A DNA stretch of 64,000 nt, taken from contig CP136068.1 of the NCBI GenBank assembly GCA_032622095.1, positions 9,963,729 to 10,027,728 of the forward strand. The letters are read 5' to 3'. Every line of letters starts with the position of its first letter. Position 1 is the stretch's first letter. This DNA comes from Siphonodentalium dalli. Lineage: Eukaryota; Mollusca; Scaphopoda; Gadilida; Siphonodentaliidae. The notes beneath the pieces are model-generated. The model saw nothing but the letters and a program-made list of their open reading frames with translations. It was not told the DNA's origin and did not search any database. Shown here piece after piece: positions 23,338 to 35,877 of the stretch. The position numbers and the translations under genes are program-made.

Positions 23338-23424
23338 GCATTCCAGTAAAAATCATTTGTATTGCAATTTGTTTACGGTTCAACACCAGATCGACTAGAC
23401 TACATATCCACTGAAAAAGTGTGG
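23338..23424. repeat. right TIR of the 5.1-kb element
   Basis: Carries TTTGTATTGCAATTTGTTTA, the inverted counterpart of the left TIR, then CATATCCACTGAAAAAGTG. This copy lacks the foldback present on the left. Confidence 0.75.
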
Positions 23425-24149
23425 ATATCCTCTCTGTATTTTGCCTAAGACTATAATATTTAAGTGGTATCCACGTAAAATGAATTATGGGCGCTGCACA
23501 CGTAGTCCGTGTGTGTGAATAGCGTTTGCAGTCAATTAACTATCCGATATCGACACGTCTAGTTCCTTACTCTCACGTACAGTACATTGATAAATCATTA
23601 TTTATGGTCTCCATTCAAAGGTTGTATACATCATTCACTAATACGTGTGCTTCTTTGTAATCATATTATTGATCATTGTCCTTAAAAAAAATGAATTCAC
23701 AATTGATGTCGAAAAATTGTATTAATGAACATCCATTATACTTCTGATGCATTAACGAGCTTTAACAGAATCGAAGCTAAGTAACTACGTCAGATGTGTT
23801 TTCACATTCCATGATGCATCAACATATATCAATCAAAACAGTATTGCCCTAAGATAAATATCGCCCCATAAAACAAACACATAGCAAAAGGTAATAACAA
23901 TTGCGAAACAAAATTAAAATAAAAGGGATTATTAAACGGAAACCTTAAATAAAATAAAATTGATTGTTTTGACAATTTGAATTTGGTGTCCATTTTTCCG
24001 GCTGGTAACTTAGTAAAACTACATGTATTAGGTCTCACACATCGTTAAATCCAGAATTGAAGTATCGAATGAACACTTGTATAATACTGTATAGATGCAT
24101 TTAGATCAATCATAAACTTATATTAAATCGCTAAGCGATTTATATCAAT
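23425..24149. other. intergenic, nothing recognised
   Basis: AT-rich; no supported gene, repeat or RNA. Confidence 0.4.
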
Positions 24150-24445
24150 GAGTGGTCGGCATAAATGTAGTTATACTGTGCATGTATTTCAGTGAATGGT
24201 AGGGGCATCGTTGGCTCAATCGGTTAGGTGTTCAACTCCAGCTCTGACGATAAAGGTTCTAATCCACATGTTTCCATCGTGGACTTTGTATCTCGAAATC
24301 GTTATCTGGTGGAGTTGTGAGTTACCTGCCGGTGACTTGCCACGCATGGTCATTGTAACAGTGAGTTGCCGGGATAAATGTATTTATACTGTGTAATTTT
24401 ATCAGCGAGTGGTCGGTATAATCGTATTAATACTGTGCAATTATA
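24150..24445 (+). mobile_element. tRNA-derived SINE
   Basis: A-box-like TGGCTCAATCGGTTAGG at 24212-24228 and B-box-like GGTTCTAATCC at 24255-24265 have tRNA spacing, but there is no matching acceptor stem, so it is not a functional tRNA. The body continues to about 24400. A unit GTGGTCGG-ATAAATGTA-TTATACTGTG appears at 24150, 24368 and 24409, so the insert is surrounded by short tandem copies of its own 3' end. Confidence 0.7.
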
Positions 24446-24791
24446 CCAGAACATTCAGATTAATTTCTATTGTGTCAAATCAATGTTTTGGATGTGTTGA
24501 CAAAGTCGTGGTGTGCATCACATTGAAAACCAATTTTATCATATGACTCATTCATTATTTACGTAGGAATCTATGTCATAAATCAATTTCATATCAATTA
24601 CTAGTTCATATCACCTTCCGATAATTTGATTGGTTTGTTGACAAAAAGTGTGTTCTGATTGGCTGAATGGCAGCCGGGCATCTCTGACTCAATGCAGGTC
24701 AAATTCGTGCATGTCAAATACACGAATCAACGCGATGCCGAAATTCTCGCAATTATAATCTTGAAATATATAGTTTTGGACATTGTTATAC
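24446..24791. other. intergenic, nothing recognised
   Basis: No gene evidence. Confidence 0.35.
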
Positions 24792-25085
24792 GATAAATAG
24801 ATTATGTAATTCGTATTTATCTAATAAACATACGATATAATGTCACAAACTGAGAACAGCATAGCGCAGTATATATGTCATATAGCTATTTAGTGATTTG
24901 TGTGCGTTTTGGACATCATAATCAATTTATAGGTGTCATTTGATAAATAGAATATGTAATTCGTGTTTCTCTCATATGATATTTATGAAACTCGTCACGA
25001 ATTTTCAGTTTTCTCTCGCCGGAGGCTCGAGAAAACTCAAACTTCTTAGACTCGTATCATACATATCATATGAGAGAAGCACTCA
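24792..25085. repeat. foldback with nested hairpin and a duplicated lead
   Basis: Arms 24962-24998 and about 25045-25080 (GTTTCTCTCATATGATAT and its complement) enclose a second hairpin GTTTTCTCTCG/CGAGAAAAC. The lead GATAAATAGAxTATGTAATTCGT is present at 24792 and 24943. A one-arm relative is at 13186. Confidence 0.7.
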
Positions 25086-25536
25086 GTTCATATCCTCTAT
25101 GTATGTCCACATCTTAAAGTAGGCACAGTATAAAGTTAAAGGGACGTAACACACTCGCAGTGTTTTATGCGAACAGTATAATGGTCTGCAAAACAAGTAA
25201 CTCTAACAAGATATCAAATTTGTTATTATTTTCAATATTTATAATTCAATAGACGCTAATGTTTGAACTTAAGGCGTTTGTTTTATATGGACATAAGCGT
25301 ATGTTGTAAACATTAAAGACGTACATGCCAACTGATCATATTAATTTTGTATGCGTGCAACTAGATGCATTCATAGAGTTATCGAGCTTGCTAAGAGATA
25401 TAAATTATTGTATGAACTCTGATTGATCCAATCCAGTTTATGCACAACAGGAACGTTTGGTGACGTGACACATAAGCTGGCAGTGGGCAGTTTGAAGTGT
25501 GGCGTTTTAACCCTTTACCCAACAGAAGGGCCCTGT

Positions 25537-25605
25537 GCCAATGCATTCTCTTATATATGCGAGTCGACCATAGGTCGCCTCGCATATATAAGAGAATGCA
25601 TTGGC
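25537..25605. repeat. 69-bp palindrome module
   Basis: Arms GCCAATGCATTCTCTTATAT... and their complement meet around TCGACC-ATA-GGTCG. Each half ends outward with TATATAAG, a TATA-box-like octamer. Confidence 0.9.
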
Positions 25606-25684
25606 TTAACACATTAAAAATTATAAAATTGTTAAAGAATGTAAGAAAAAATGGTAAAAAGTGTTAAAAAAAGATTTTCTTTAG

Positions 25685-25753
25685 GCCAATGCATTCTCTT
25701 ATATATGCGAGGCGACCTATGGTCGACTCGCATATATAAGAGAATGCATTGGC
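25685..25753. repeat. 69-bp palindrome module, inverted orientation
   Basis: Reverse complement of the first palindrome at its asymmetric centre (GAGGCGACC rather than GAGTCGACC). Confidence 0.9.
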
Positions 25754-25906
25754 ACATGGCATAACTGTAACCATCACAATGTGGTCAAGGAGCCGGTTCC
25801 AATGATATCCATATTTGTATGGTTCTATTGAGACAGACCCAAGATAATTTAGGCTGTTGAAGCTTTATTTGGCCGGTTTTGGCCGGTTTGTTGGGTAAAG
25901 GGTTAA

Positions 25907-28900
25907 AATCTAAACATATATATTGTCTGAGTATGTTCTCTGAAATACGTCATCAACTTGTTGTTTGTTCATATTGTTTTTTTGTGAAACAACGATCTGT
26001 CAGAGCTAATCGTTGGACACATATTTTTCTTGAATAATTTGTCGTTTATTATATAATATAATCATTAATCATGTGTCATAGTAGCATATATTAGTACGCG
26101 GATCCAAGTTAGCAAGCTGACGGTATATTCACACTCTGATCATTACCATGTCTGGGAAATTCCATTTACGGCTACAATAGTTGATATTGCTATTGTAGCT
26201 ACATAATGATATTGGATGAATCTTGTTGGCAAGAGATAACCCAATTCACAAAACTTAATATTTTTCTCCAAATCAACTAAACACTTAGCAGATGACAAAT
26301 TTAATTGTTAACTTGTTCTTAATATACCATCGCTTTGCCCTACCAGCAACATAGTAATTCACCAGACACATCAGCATTACAGCAAACTAGCAGGACCATG
26401 TAATTATGGGTGAACCAGGGATACAGGGACTGTGTTTGCATATTACCCACCAATGACATGTTCGTCTCTATAATACATTTGACTTGAAAGAGAGGAACTC
26501 GCCTAGAATAGTGAATGAACGGTTATACAGTATGAAATGGTCCATTATCCTTGTGATGGGCTATTTCTTTTGGGAAACAATTGCAGACGAAAGATAACAT
26601 AAGAGGACGAATCATATTCATAATTGGGACATACTCAGATAATAAGTTACCTGAATATTTATTAAGGACACTACTCGCCAATGGTTATTATTAAGTATTA
26701 TTTACGCACATGCTTTTGTGCTATGGACAGATATGTGTATGTGGCTGCATGGCTATGCACGTCATTGAAGTGTGTGGTTATACATGTAACACAATTAAAT
26801 CCCATATGTATTTTGTTTTATTAACGCAAGATGTAAGTAGTAAATTTGCCTCGCGAACATGTCAAAGCGATATCACAAATCTGCTTTTGTTAAAATAGAA
26901 TAACAAATATTCTAATAATATTTTAACAATTTCGCTCCGCCTGTCATCATGCTAACTTGGCGTGACTGTACTCCCATCACTATGCGTGTATTTTTGCAGA
27001 TCATTTGATCATATCATTGTTTGCATTATGTTATGATAGTTTTGTTTATTTCTCGAGGACAATTTAAATATCCGAATAGAATGTTTATATGCATCTCGTC
27101 TGCCATCGCATATAAAACAGTGCTAAATCCAAGCATTTTCACTAACATGTTGCTAGCAATTTATTTCGTGGTCAGTGTTGGTTAGTCGACTATCTAATTA
27201 ACAACCAATGGAAACGCCATTTCATAATGGGATGAGCAATATATTGTAAAAATTACATTAATCCAATTAAGAATTCGACCATAAAAGATCAAATGTGCCA
27301 TGTAATGTATGTCGGTAACGATAGACAGACACCCGCCAATATAAGGAGGATGGGATTATTGATCCAAATAGCTACCACACATCCGACACACGTTTTGGAT
27401 AAATGCAACCAAGAGTTTCAAGATAGTTTCAGTAACTAATTTCTCTGGATCTATCCAGCGAATTCATAGGTGTACGGAATTTCAATATAGATATACCAGA
27501 CACATTTTGGGAATAATCATCTGAAATATCAAGAAATTGCAGCTAAACATGTATAATCAGTCGCTGCATCTAGACATACGTTCGACTGCAGATGGGAATG
27601 GTTTATGGTGTGCGGGTGGTTGTAAATCTAATGTCACGCGTCAGAAATCGAACGCAATCCATGCTTATAAAATAAATATATATCGCACTGTATAGTTCAC
27701 CTGTAGTGGCGATACCGAAAGCTGCTTCTAAATAGCATGCAATTATATCGTAAGGATAAATTATTAATTTACAGGTATTGGAAGGCAACTGATAGAAATG
27801 CCGTTACATGTAAGTGCCGAAAAGTAATAATATGACAACCGTTTAGGGATCCATAAATCGAGCGCTAGCAACTAGTGACGCTCTCCGGTGTTATTTTTAC
27901 CTTTCCAAATGCGGGAACATTTTGTAACTGTTCAAAAATATATATTTTAGCTATGCAGCTTTAGTTTGTTATGTACGTTCAAAATCTCTTTTCCAAATTT
28001 CTATAAACCGCTCCAGGATCATGCCTCACAACATTTTATCTTGATGGACGAGGAAACCAGTATACCTGTACACATTGGGCAACATAACCTTACACACCCC
28101 AATCTCTTTAATATGTCGTACAGCTACCTTCCTCTTCCGTCACAATATGCATGCACCTATTTTATACTCTTATCATGTGAAAAAATAATATAAATGACGA
28201 CTGAACAACCAGCCGTTTTACTATTCTGTATTCCTTTGTTGATTTAAAGATAGCCTTCGGTTCACACCTTCCGGTTGTCAGTTGACTTATCATACTCGTT
28301 TGTATCTGCCAGTCCGATGAGCCAGTGTGGCGTCTGTGCACCCCGTTTTAAGTTACTACATCCACTTAGTCATAATTGGCATAAAACATAAAACAAAAAT
28401 AAATAGGTATTGGAAGGCAAACGTTAGTAGTGCCATTAGCGCACGTCGCCGTTCCATTGCCCCATATAATTTTTCACGAAGAAAGGCCTCCGATCAATAA
28501 TATGATAACTGCATAGCGTGTGAATGAACCATTAAAGGCGTAAGTGTGCATTCAATAGTATTTTATTAACGTATTCATACATGTGTAGACGCCTGGAATA
28601 AACATCAAATGTTCAATATTGTGTTTGTTCTGACAACACAGAATGATAGTTGCGACTCAGCTGCGCTAATCTAACACAATTTATTGTTCAAAGATTTATC
28701 TAAAATTCACCATATTTGGTATAAATGTCATCATTCCTTCGCTGCTCGAATGCTAAGAGAGCTTTATATTTGTCATCTTGACTTGGTTCATGCATTTGAG
28801 ATTAAACCTCTGGGTTTGAGAAGAACACACTGACCATGCTTTAAACATGTTGCTTGTCAGCAAAGACACGTATGTAACTCAACGTTCGGGTAATTCGAAG

Positions 28901-30344
28901 GCAATTTGGAAATCGTGATAATGAGTCTGGTTTCGTGTTTGGGTATTCAAATATGGACTCAATGCCTTCGAATTAGTACATGAACACATAGATTGAATTT
29001 GTTCGTATTTTCATAATAAATAACTATCCAATAATGATATTTCGGATGTCAGTTCCATTGTTATGTAAATACTATAATTCCGAAATGAAAGTTACAACAT
29101 TTTAATCAATACCTTACTTGACGGTAGACATTCAGAAAGGCCAAAGCATTGGCAAATATTCCGAAACTCATATTTTGAGACTATATAGTTTAACTTGCTA
29201 CATGGTTAGGTGTTTATTGACACATCACCGTAACAGTTTTGTTTACATAACAATGGTTTCGACATTCCAATTTAGCTATTGCAAAATATAAATGTATATA
29301 AGAACACACTTGCTAGCAAAATGTCCTGGACAAATGATCAATTTTGGAATTATAGAATATTTTGTGTCTTCGGACTATACACAATTCATATTAGCATCGT
29401 TCTCGAGAAGTGTTGAAATTCATATTTTATAATAAATGTTTTTTTCTGAATCTTAGTTTGTTTCAATCCCGTATGTGGAACTGTGCCCATCATAGTTGAA
29501 CAACACAACGCAGATCATTATTAATATTCATATTATATGTTACTAGCAGGGTTATCCGGCGTTGCCCAGACATTTGGCGGGAATAAAGAATACTATTGCT
29601 CAAAATTTTTTCTCATAAATTGTACATCGAAATGGCATCACATAATGCCATTATTTTCCATGGATTAAAAGTAGTAGCCCACCTTGACAGAGTGATTGTG
29701 ATTTTGTTTATCGATAAAGAATACGAATAAAGTATTTATTAATTTACATTACGTTATCATTTTTAAATCGTACAGTCGACGTGGTTGGAGTTAACTTGTG
29801 TTCGTTTATGTTCTAATATGTTTGTATTGGGATCAAGATATGATCATCACAAACACAGTAGCTCTCTCAAATAAAAAGCCGACAATTGGCTTCTATATGC
29901 AGGTAGAAATGTATAAATCCAGCTTGTGGGTTAGACTAAGATTTTGAGGATACCACTTTATCATATTTCCATGACGATACAGATGTGTTAAAGAATTGTC
30001 CAGGTGCTGCTCTTTGTATGGTGTTATAATGGGTAATTAATCTCAGTTTAAAATGAATGCTGCTATATATCAGCCTGCAAACTGCGACCGCTATCTTTGA
30101 ACAGAACTATACATTTCCATCTATTTTGACAAATTGAATCTTTTTATGTGGAAAATATCTTCAATGGAACATTCAATTGTGCAATAATACATGAACTAAT
30201 TTAGCATGCCATCCTCTGACGGTTCAAGGTCCCCCATTTGTGTACGAATGTATGTATCTCTTTAAGTAGAATGATAAATAGGCGTTTAATGCTTCAATTT
30301 TCTGTATATTTTTTGTTATTTGCTAGTTCACAATATGAATGCAC
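25907..30344. other. long intergenic stretch, no gene recognised
   Basis: Short open frames only, none with a recognisable domain. Two weak repeats: a segment starting AGGTATTGGAAGGCAA is found at 27774 and 28406 (diverged for about 90 bases), and a small hairpin TAATTCGAAGGCA/TGCCTTCGAATTA lies at 28889-28974. A segment at 29545-29720 beginning AGGGTTATCCGGCGTTGCCC resembles 3' ends of RTE-type retrotransposons, but I cannot confirm it. Confidence 0.45.
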
Positions 30345-30464
30345 TGATTGAGGGTGACGACTCCCCTTTTCGTACGCCGGATGCGGTGTCTGTTATGGCG
30401 TATTCCGGATGCCAGACCACCGTACGCCGGGTGACGTCGGGCACATATATCGGATGCCGGATGC
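30345..30464. repeat. CCGGATGCC-rich block, inverted partner at 36967-37069
   Basis: Contains GAGGGTGACGACTCCCCT, GTTATGGCGTATTCCGGATG and repeated CGGATGCCGGATGC. The same pieces occur in reverse orientation 6.5 kb away. Confidence 0.75.
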
Positions 30465-30660
30465 TTCCATTGATAATTTTTCTTGACGTTAAACAGCCAT
30501 TCTGAACTCCTCGACATGTGACCTCTGCGGGCCAAGGATGACGGAATCTGACGAGGTTTGCCGAATGGTTAAACAGCAAAAACACAACGAAATTACGTCC
30601 GCTAACTTCAGACTTCAGAGTGATGGTAAATGGAGGAAAATTGTATCGACCCCCTTGTCC

Positions 30661-31148
30661 TTAAAGGTACTCAATCGATAAAACTCCTCTCAATTACTAT
30701 TTCAATGGCTTCGGGGGTCAAAAATATTTGACTCGAGTCGAGGAAGTCCCCCATCAAAGCTCAGATTTGTTAGATATCTATATTTAGAAATCTATTATTT
30801 TTCATTATCGGGAATACTTTCTGGCCCAGAACTCAGTCAAAATTGCGTTATTATTACCACTTGATTTTAGAGTTATCCATCCTTGTCGGTTTGAATAGAT
30901 TTTGGTGTACACATCCCGAGCAGATTCCGGCAGTTGAAGGCAATTATTAGTACTCATCTCGAGTAAATAACAAATTTCAAAAATCAATATCTAATAACTC
31001 TGAGCTTTGTTTGATGGGTTCCTCGACTCGAATCAAATATTTTTTACCCCCAAAGCCAAAGAAATAGTAATATAGGACCATTTGATCGGATTGTTGTTGT
31101 TGGAATCTGTTGAGATGGGGACCCTCTGTTCGGATTGAGTACCTTTAA
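30661..31148. mobile_element. TTAA-flanked MITE of the AGGTACTC family, copy 1
   Basis: TTAA at 30661-30664 and 31145-31148; TIRs AGGTACTCAATC/GATTGAGTACCT. Long internal inverted repeats include TCAATTACTATTTC-TTGGCTTCGGGGG-TAAAA-ATTTGA-TCGAGTCGAGGAA and GCTCAGA. 488 bases, non-coding. TTAA targets suggest piggyBac or Kolobok type. Confidence 0.82.
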
Positions 31149-32559
31149 ATGGGGTGATATCCACTATTAAAACATAACTTTAGCGGAATATCCCCTCAAT
31201 GAGATAGCGACCACAGCTTGCTCTCACCCGATAACTTTAATAGAAATTCCTACTCATTTCCGCTTTTATCATAAATAGTAGACACATTCTGACGTTAGGT
31301 GGTTCGTTTGAACCATAATTATCAGTTGTAGATGGCGGATAATGTGTGTATCAATAGAAAAATATATGTTTAATTAACCATAAATTGTCCAACCTGCAGA
31401 GCGGTTCGCAAAAATACTAGCTTAGTCCAAGTGTGGGTACCCATCATAACTTCGGGTATCAAAGCCGCAGATCGATCCTGCGATGAAATGTCGACACACC
31501 AGAGCTGGGATGTCAAAGATGCGAATGATATGCTTCACATTTTGACCGTTTCTGCTTGAAAATATCCCAATTATCATTCGGACAGACCGGCACATGGATC
31601 ATCTTTAGGGTGTGGGTGCATGCGCAAGAGTGAAGGCATGTATGTTTGTATGTGTTTCATATATGTTCTGATGTCATTAATAGTATAGGCTATGATGTGT
31701 TAAATCAGTGTAACTCACGAGTTAGCAGGGACGTGGCTGGAGGTCCCTGTTAGGGGTGTTCACCTATAGTTTCTAAATGCACCCCTTCCAGTAATTTCTA
31801 TTTGCACCCCATGTTAGGTTCGAGTTTTCATCGAGTTTACAACGGGTTCTTCCAAGATTCGCAAATATGGATATAGCGAGTATTGCAGCATCATACAATT
31901 AATAGCTACGTGGGGTTCATGATCGAGATTCCAACGTTTCAGCCCATAAAACACCTGCATGATAGCTCGACATCTCGATGTTATGCATGAAACGGTCATT
32001 AAATCGCAGTGTCTCATGTACTCGATTTGTTCTTTGTTGTGTATGCATATATTACCTGCACCAACGAAGCGTCATTTTCCCCTCCATTAATTTCCATATG
32101 ATAGAAACACTCGTCAAGCATGCACGGATAAGCATAATACCCTGTATATCCAGGTATATCATGGACATTACGCAATTCGAAGTATCTCCATGTGAGATGA
32201 ATTATTTAGCCCTTTCTTTATACTAAATGGAATAATGACATTCAATTATAAAAAAACTGGTGTAAGGGTGTATTATATTAATTCTGAGGGATTTTCAGGT
32301 AATATGAGCAGAAGAAAGATACAATATACATTATGACATTTTCATATAATGGGGAGGTTTAGATTGATAAACCTTCTAACGTGGCCCTTCCAACATAACT
32401 GGCTATTAACCCGAGAGCATGCTGGGTTTTATTTGCACAATCGCGTACGAAAGGTTTGATGCCTCAAATGTGTTACACCCCAGGAATATTCAAATAAATC
32501 AGATTTTCTAGGTTCCGTATTCCTCCAGAGACCCCACGCCCCCCCATAATGACTATATT
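31149..32559. other. intergenic, nothing recognised
   Basis: Short open frames only; no domain, RNA or clear repeat seen. Confidence 0.35.
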
Positions 32560-32890
32560 TGCACTTATGAGTACGATGGTGTCCAACCCCGCTCAAATGA
32601 GTATTCCAAAACATCCCAAACAACTCAACGAGCGTTTCAAACCATCAATTGAGAACCCCAAACCATCCACTGGGTGTCCCACGCCATTTAATGACTGTTC
32701 ATAACCATCCAAATGGGTGTCCCATGTATCACGACGATTACCTTAAACCATCAGAAGTGTCTAAAACAACTGGTGTCTAAATCCATCCCATGCAAAATGT
32801 CCCACAACCCAACCTATGAGTGTCCCAACTAGTGTACAAAACCATCATCGAATATCTCAAACCAACCAGCGAGTGTCTCGTGGTTTCGTA
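32560..32890. repeat. degenerate minisatellite, about 28-bp unit
   Basis: Variants of AAACCATC-A-TG-GTGTCCCA recur about ten times, for example AACCATCCACTGGGTGTCCC and AACCATCCAAATGGGTGTCC. Diverged, so old. Confidence 0.65.
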
Positions 32891-33695
32891 AACCAATTGG
32901 ATGGGATGGAACACACTTGATGGTCGTAAATACTCTATTGAGGCTTTTGTACGCTATTTTGGATGTATTGAGATGACAATTAGCAAATGGGTTGTGTTCC
33001 AATTGGATCACCCCCGTGTACGTGATATCGCCAAAATTGTTTTCAAAGAAAAACCCGCATATTTAGATAATTTAAATAATTTCGGCCAAATTTATGGACT
33101 GAAATGGTCACCCCCTGTGTAGGAACTGTTACATCGGAAGTCGTTCTATCGCCGATTTGTGATGGTTCTTGACTGATTTGTGACGGTTCCTGATGATCCA
33201 AATTATACATTTTCGTGAGTTTTTGACAGTTAAAACGCAATTTTTGAGCCATCTAGGTGATAATTCGATTCGTTTTTCCATTCCTCTCATAATCTATGGT
33301 CCCAAATAACGTAGTCATAATGAAAATCCTATTGTGCGAGTAATAACAACGACGAAAACTGCGAATTGTGATATCTCGATCGGTTCTCTCCCGATCGAGT
33401 CGGTTCTCTCCCAATTTAATCGGTTCTGTCCGGGAAATACGATGACTATTATTTGGAAGGATACGTGAAAATAACCAAGTGAAAACAACGAAATATCAAT
33501 TATGTTGAATTTACACCACTTATGATAAATTTTGGTGAGTTACACTGCCTTCTTATGCATGTAATTATGTATCAACGGTAGTAACAGAATCGTTCACTTT
33601 ATTGTGACGCAAAGCATGCAATTTGACATGAATGGTCAATGTGAACTGCGAAGACTGATTTCCCCCCCAACAAACCAATCATAATGGTCGACTGA
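32891..33695. other. intergenic, nothing recognised apart from short duplications
   Basis: Short direct repeats at 33150-33195 (GATTTGTGAxGGTTC, two copies) and 33382-33432 (TCGGTTCTCTCCC, three variants). No gene evidence. Confidence 0.4.
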
Positions 33696-33775
33696 TTCAA
33701 AATGGCCGCCACTTTTTTTCAATATGGACGCCACTTTTTTTTCAAAATGGCCGCCACTGTTTTTTCAAAAAGTCG
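33696..33775. repeat. short tandem repeat, AAAATGGCCGCCACTTTTTTTC
   Basis: Three units of 27-30 bases differing by a few substitutions and T-run length. The reading frame through them is a by-product of the repeat. Confidence 0.8.
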
Positions 33776-34499
33776 CATTTTTCAGCTTTTATTAAACTTA
33801 TACGAACCACGTGACTTCCATTCCGTATTCGAACATGGCAGCCGCCAACGCAGAGCGGTTCATGTAGGTGACCCATTCCATTTCTCGGTTCCTTTATATA
33901 TTAAGGTCAAACAAAGGGTGCTGTAATTTACCCCCCCCCCCAAGACGCATTAAACAGTCACCACAAACCCCATCAAAATTGACGGCGGTCAACTGAATTT
34001 GGATCGGGGGAGTGTTTATGGTGTCTTGTGGTCACATGTTTTAATTTCATTTTGTCCACAGTTGTCATTTCACATTGATGCAATATGAACGATAAAGTGA
34101 GTCCTTGTCGATTTAGCCAGGCCGTGTACAGGTATATAGTTTGTAATTAAGTTCGTTTTAACTCTATCTTGGGCTTACTTGTGCAATTTGGGTCATTTAT
34201 ATAAATGCTTCGTATACAAATTAGCAGCTAAGCATATACGAGCGTATTAACATTTCACTCGATGATATTTTGGATTCGAGCTAAATGAAAACTATACTTA
34301 ATAAAATTAAATAAATACACACAAAACATGGTCTATTCCCAATATGTTGGTGCACAACTCCATGACAAAACATCACAAATTAATTAAAAACGTTTATGTG
34401 CTTATTGCTTGGTTGTTTTATTTGTTCAGTCGTTCCTTGTTTACGTATTATATAGTTATTAAATAACATTTGATATTTTAATTTGATTTATTTCATTAG

Positions 34500-34701
34500 T
34501 TATTCCTATGGGATCAAAATGGTTGGAAACTAAACATTGTAATCAGATGTAATCCAAAGTAATCAGTTTCATTTTACTAAAGTAATGTAATCGTAATCAA
34601 TTACATTTGAAAAATATTTAATCAATAATCGTAATCATGTAAATCAAAAGTAATTGTAATCGTAATCAATTACATTAGAATGTAATCGCCCCAACCCTGG
34701 C
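34500..34701 (-). repeat. TAATCGTAATCAATTACATT-rich segment, possible hAT-like terminus
   Basis: Repeated GTAATC/GATTAC motifs run to a GC-rich edge whose complement reads CAGGGTTGGGGCGATTACAT. Element ends starting CAGGG followed by GATTAC repeats are common for hAT-type transposons. No second end or transposase was found. Confidence 0.4.
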
Positions 34702-35877
34702 TAGAATTGAACACATATCCCACCTAAAACTTTCAACAACAGACCTTCATTTATCAAATAAAGTCACTTGGTGGTTTGCGCTCCAAAATAGGCGTGAACA
34801 AATCGTATTTTTTAAACACACATGTATATATCGTAAGCTCAAAGCAGTATCTCACACGTGATCCGTGTATTTGTGGAATGCTCGGCAGCTTCAATAGACT
34901 TCGTGCCTGACATGCCAGGAGTTATTTATTCATTAGGAAATGCGTGTTGATTGTTTCTTGGGAAGGATATACACGATTGCGTGGACTAGTCGATTGTGAT
35001 CACTTGCTTTCATATTAAAGAGCACGGCTGATGTGTGCGTCAATGTACAATTATGTAACTGACTTCACAACGTTCATATATATCACGTCGAGACCCCATC
35101 CATACCACGCAGACGTCAGATTTAGCCTATATAAACAATATTGAGCGTATAAGTAGCACCTACCCACTACGCAGTCACTGCATGCTTAATTGTTAATTGC
35201 ATGCATATTTAACAGTATTAAACTTGTACATTTGACACGATATGGAATAAAATTGATTGTCTTAATGTCAAATGAGTATTTTATGTTTAATGTATAGCTT
35301 GTGAGCACTTAAGGTATAAGCGACAGAATACGTTACCACCGTGAACGAGACGCGTGCTAATAGTAAAATCTTGATTTGAATAGACAGCCATCGCAGATAA
35401 TATACTTCCAAATACATTAGTTTATAATATCATATAATTATATATCATTTTGAACATGCATGTCCGCCACAATACATGTTTGCTTAATTTCCAAGGATTG
35501 AGAAGAGAATGAATTAGAGCACTAGTTTTGTGATCTTGAACGAGTTTCAGATCATTTTAATACTTTTCAAATCCGAATGCAATCTCGATGTGTTATACAT
35601 AATGACGTTAGCCTAGTCGGCAGTGGTAACGTATGTAACGTATTATGTCGCATGGGAAAGTGGAAGCCCATATTTCCATCTGTTGTATGTCAGGGGATAA
35701 TTTGTTAAAACGTCCGCCAATACAGATTTCAATTATATGGATACTCTACTTCAAGAAACTAACCGAATTGGCTCTTATGGTTAACTTCGATTTTTCGGTG
35801 AAACATCATGTCCATTGGGTTCACTTAGCTGAGAATGTGCTTACTATACTGCACATGTATAATGCTATACGTTTGTG
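34702..35877. other. intergenic, nothing recognised
   Basis: No supported gene or repeat. A 78-codon open frame at 35645 has no recognisable feature. Confidence 0.35.

Larger units (their letters stand above)
18355..23424. mobile_element. 5.1-kb TIR element carrying a nuclease/CXC-type gene
   Basis: The left end (18355-18541) and the reverse complement of the right end (23338-23424) share C-CAC-TTTTTCAGTGGATATG, then TAGTCTAG-GATCTGG, then ACCGTAAACAAATTGCAATA. The left TIR is split by a 105-bp foldback insertion. Inside both TIRs lie subterminal repeats with TTTAGAGAGCGTTT, pointing inward from each end: 19540 and 19706 on the left, and about 22935, 23092 and 23257 (complement) on the right. 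This is the layout of a cut-and-paste DNA transposon. The only coding sequence recognised is a broken - strand gene (19994-22777); no DDE transposase was seen. Target-site duplications are uncertain. Confidence 0.7.
25507..25906. mobile_element. TTAA-flanked piggyBac-like MITE, copy A, with two 69-bp palindromes
   Basis: TTAA at 25507-25510 and 25903-25906; the TIRs begin CCCTTTACCCAACA and end TGTTGGGTAAAGGG. TTAA target duplication with CCC-starting ends is typical of piggyBac. Inside lie two near-perfect palindromes of 69 bases (25537-25605 and 25685-25753), the second being the reverse complement of the first, separated by an A-rich 79-base linker. No coding capacity. Near-identical copies lie at 43851-44249 and 45666-46065. 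Confidence 0.88.

Noticed and set aside
24196-24270. Functional tRNA gene
   Set aside because: A and B boxes are present but the acceptor and anticodon stems do not pair; a SINE head explains it.
25391-25617. Open frames through the palindromes of the TTAA MITE (also near 43759, 45635 and 62186)
   Set aside because: They recur only because the palindrome is repeated; they differ at their ends with each insertion site.
29545-29725. RTE-type LINE 3' end
   Set aside because: AGGGTTATCCGGCGTTGCCC looks familiar from RTE-like repeats, but there is no RT sequence upstream and no tail repeat to support it.
32010-32226. 82-codon open frame and neighbouring short frames at 31.8-33.2 kb
   Set aside because: No recognisable feature; their length is expected by chance in a window this size.
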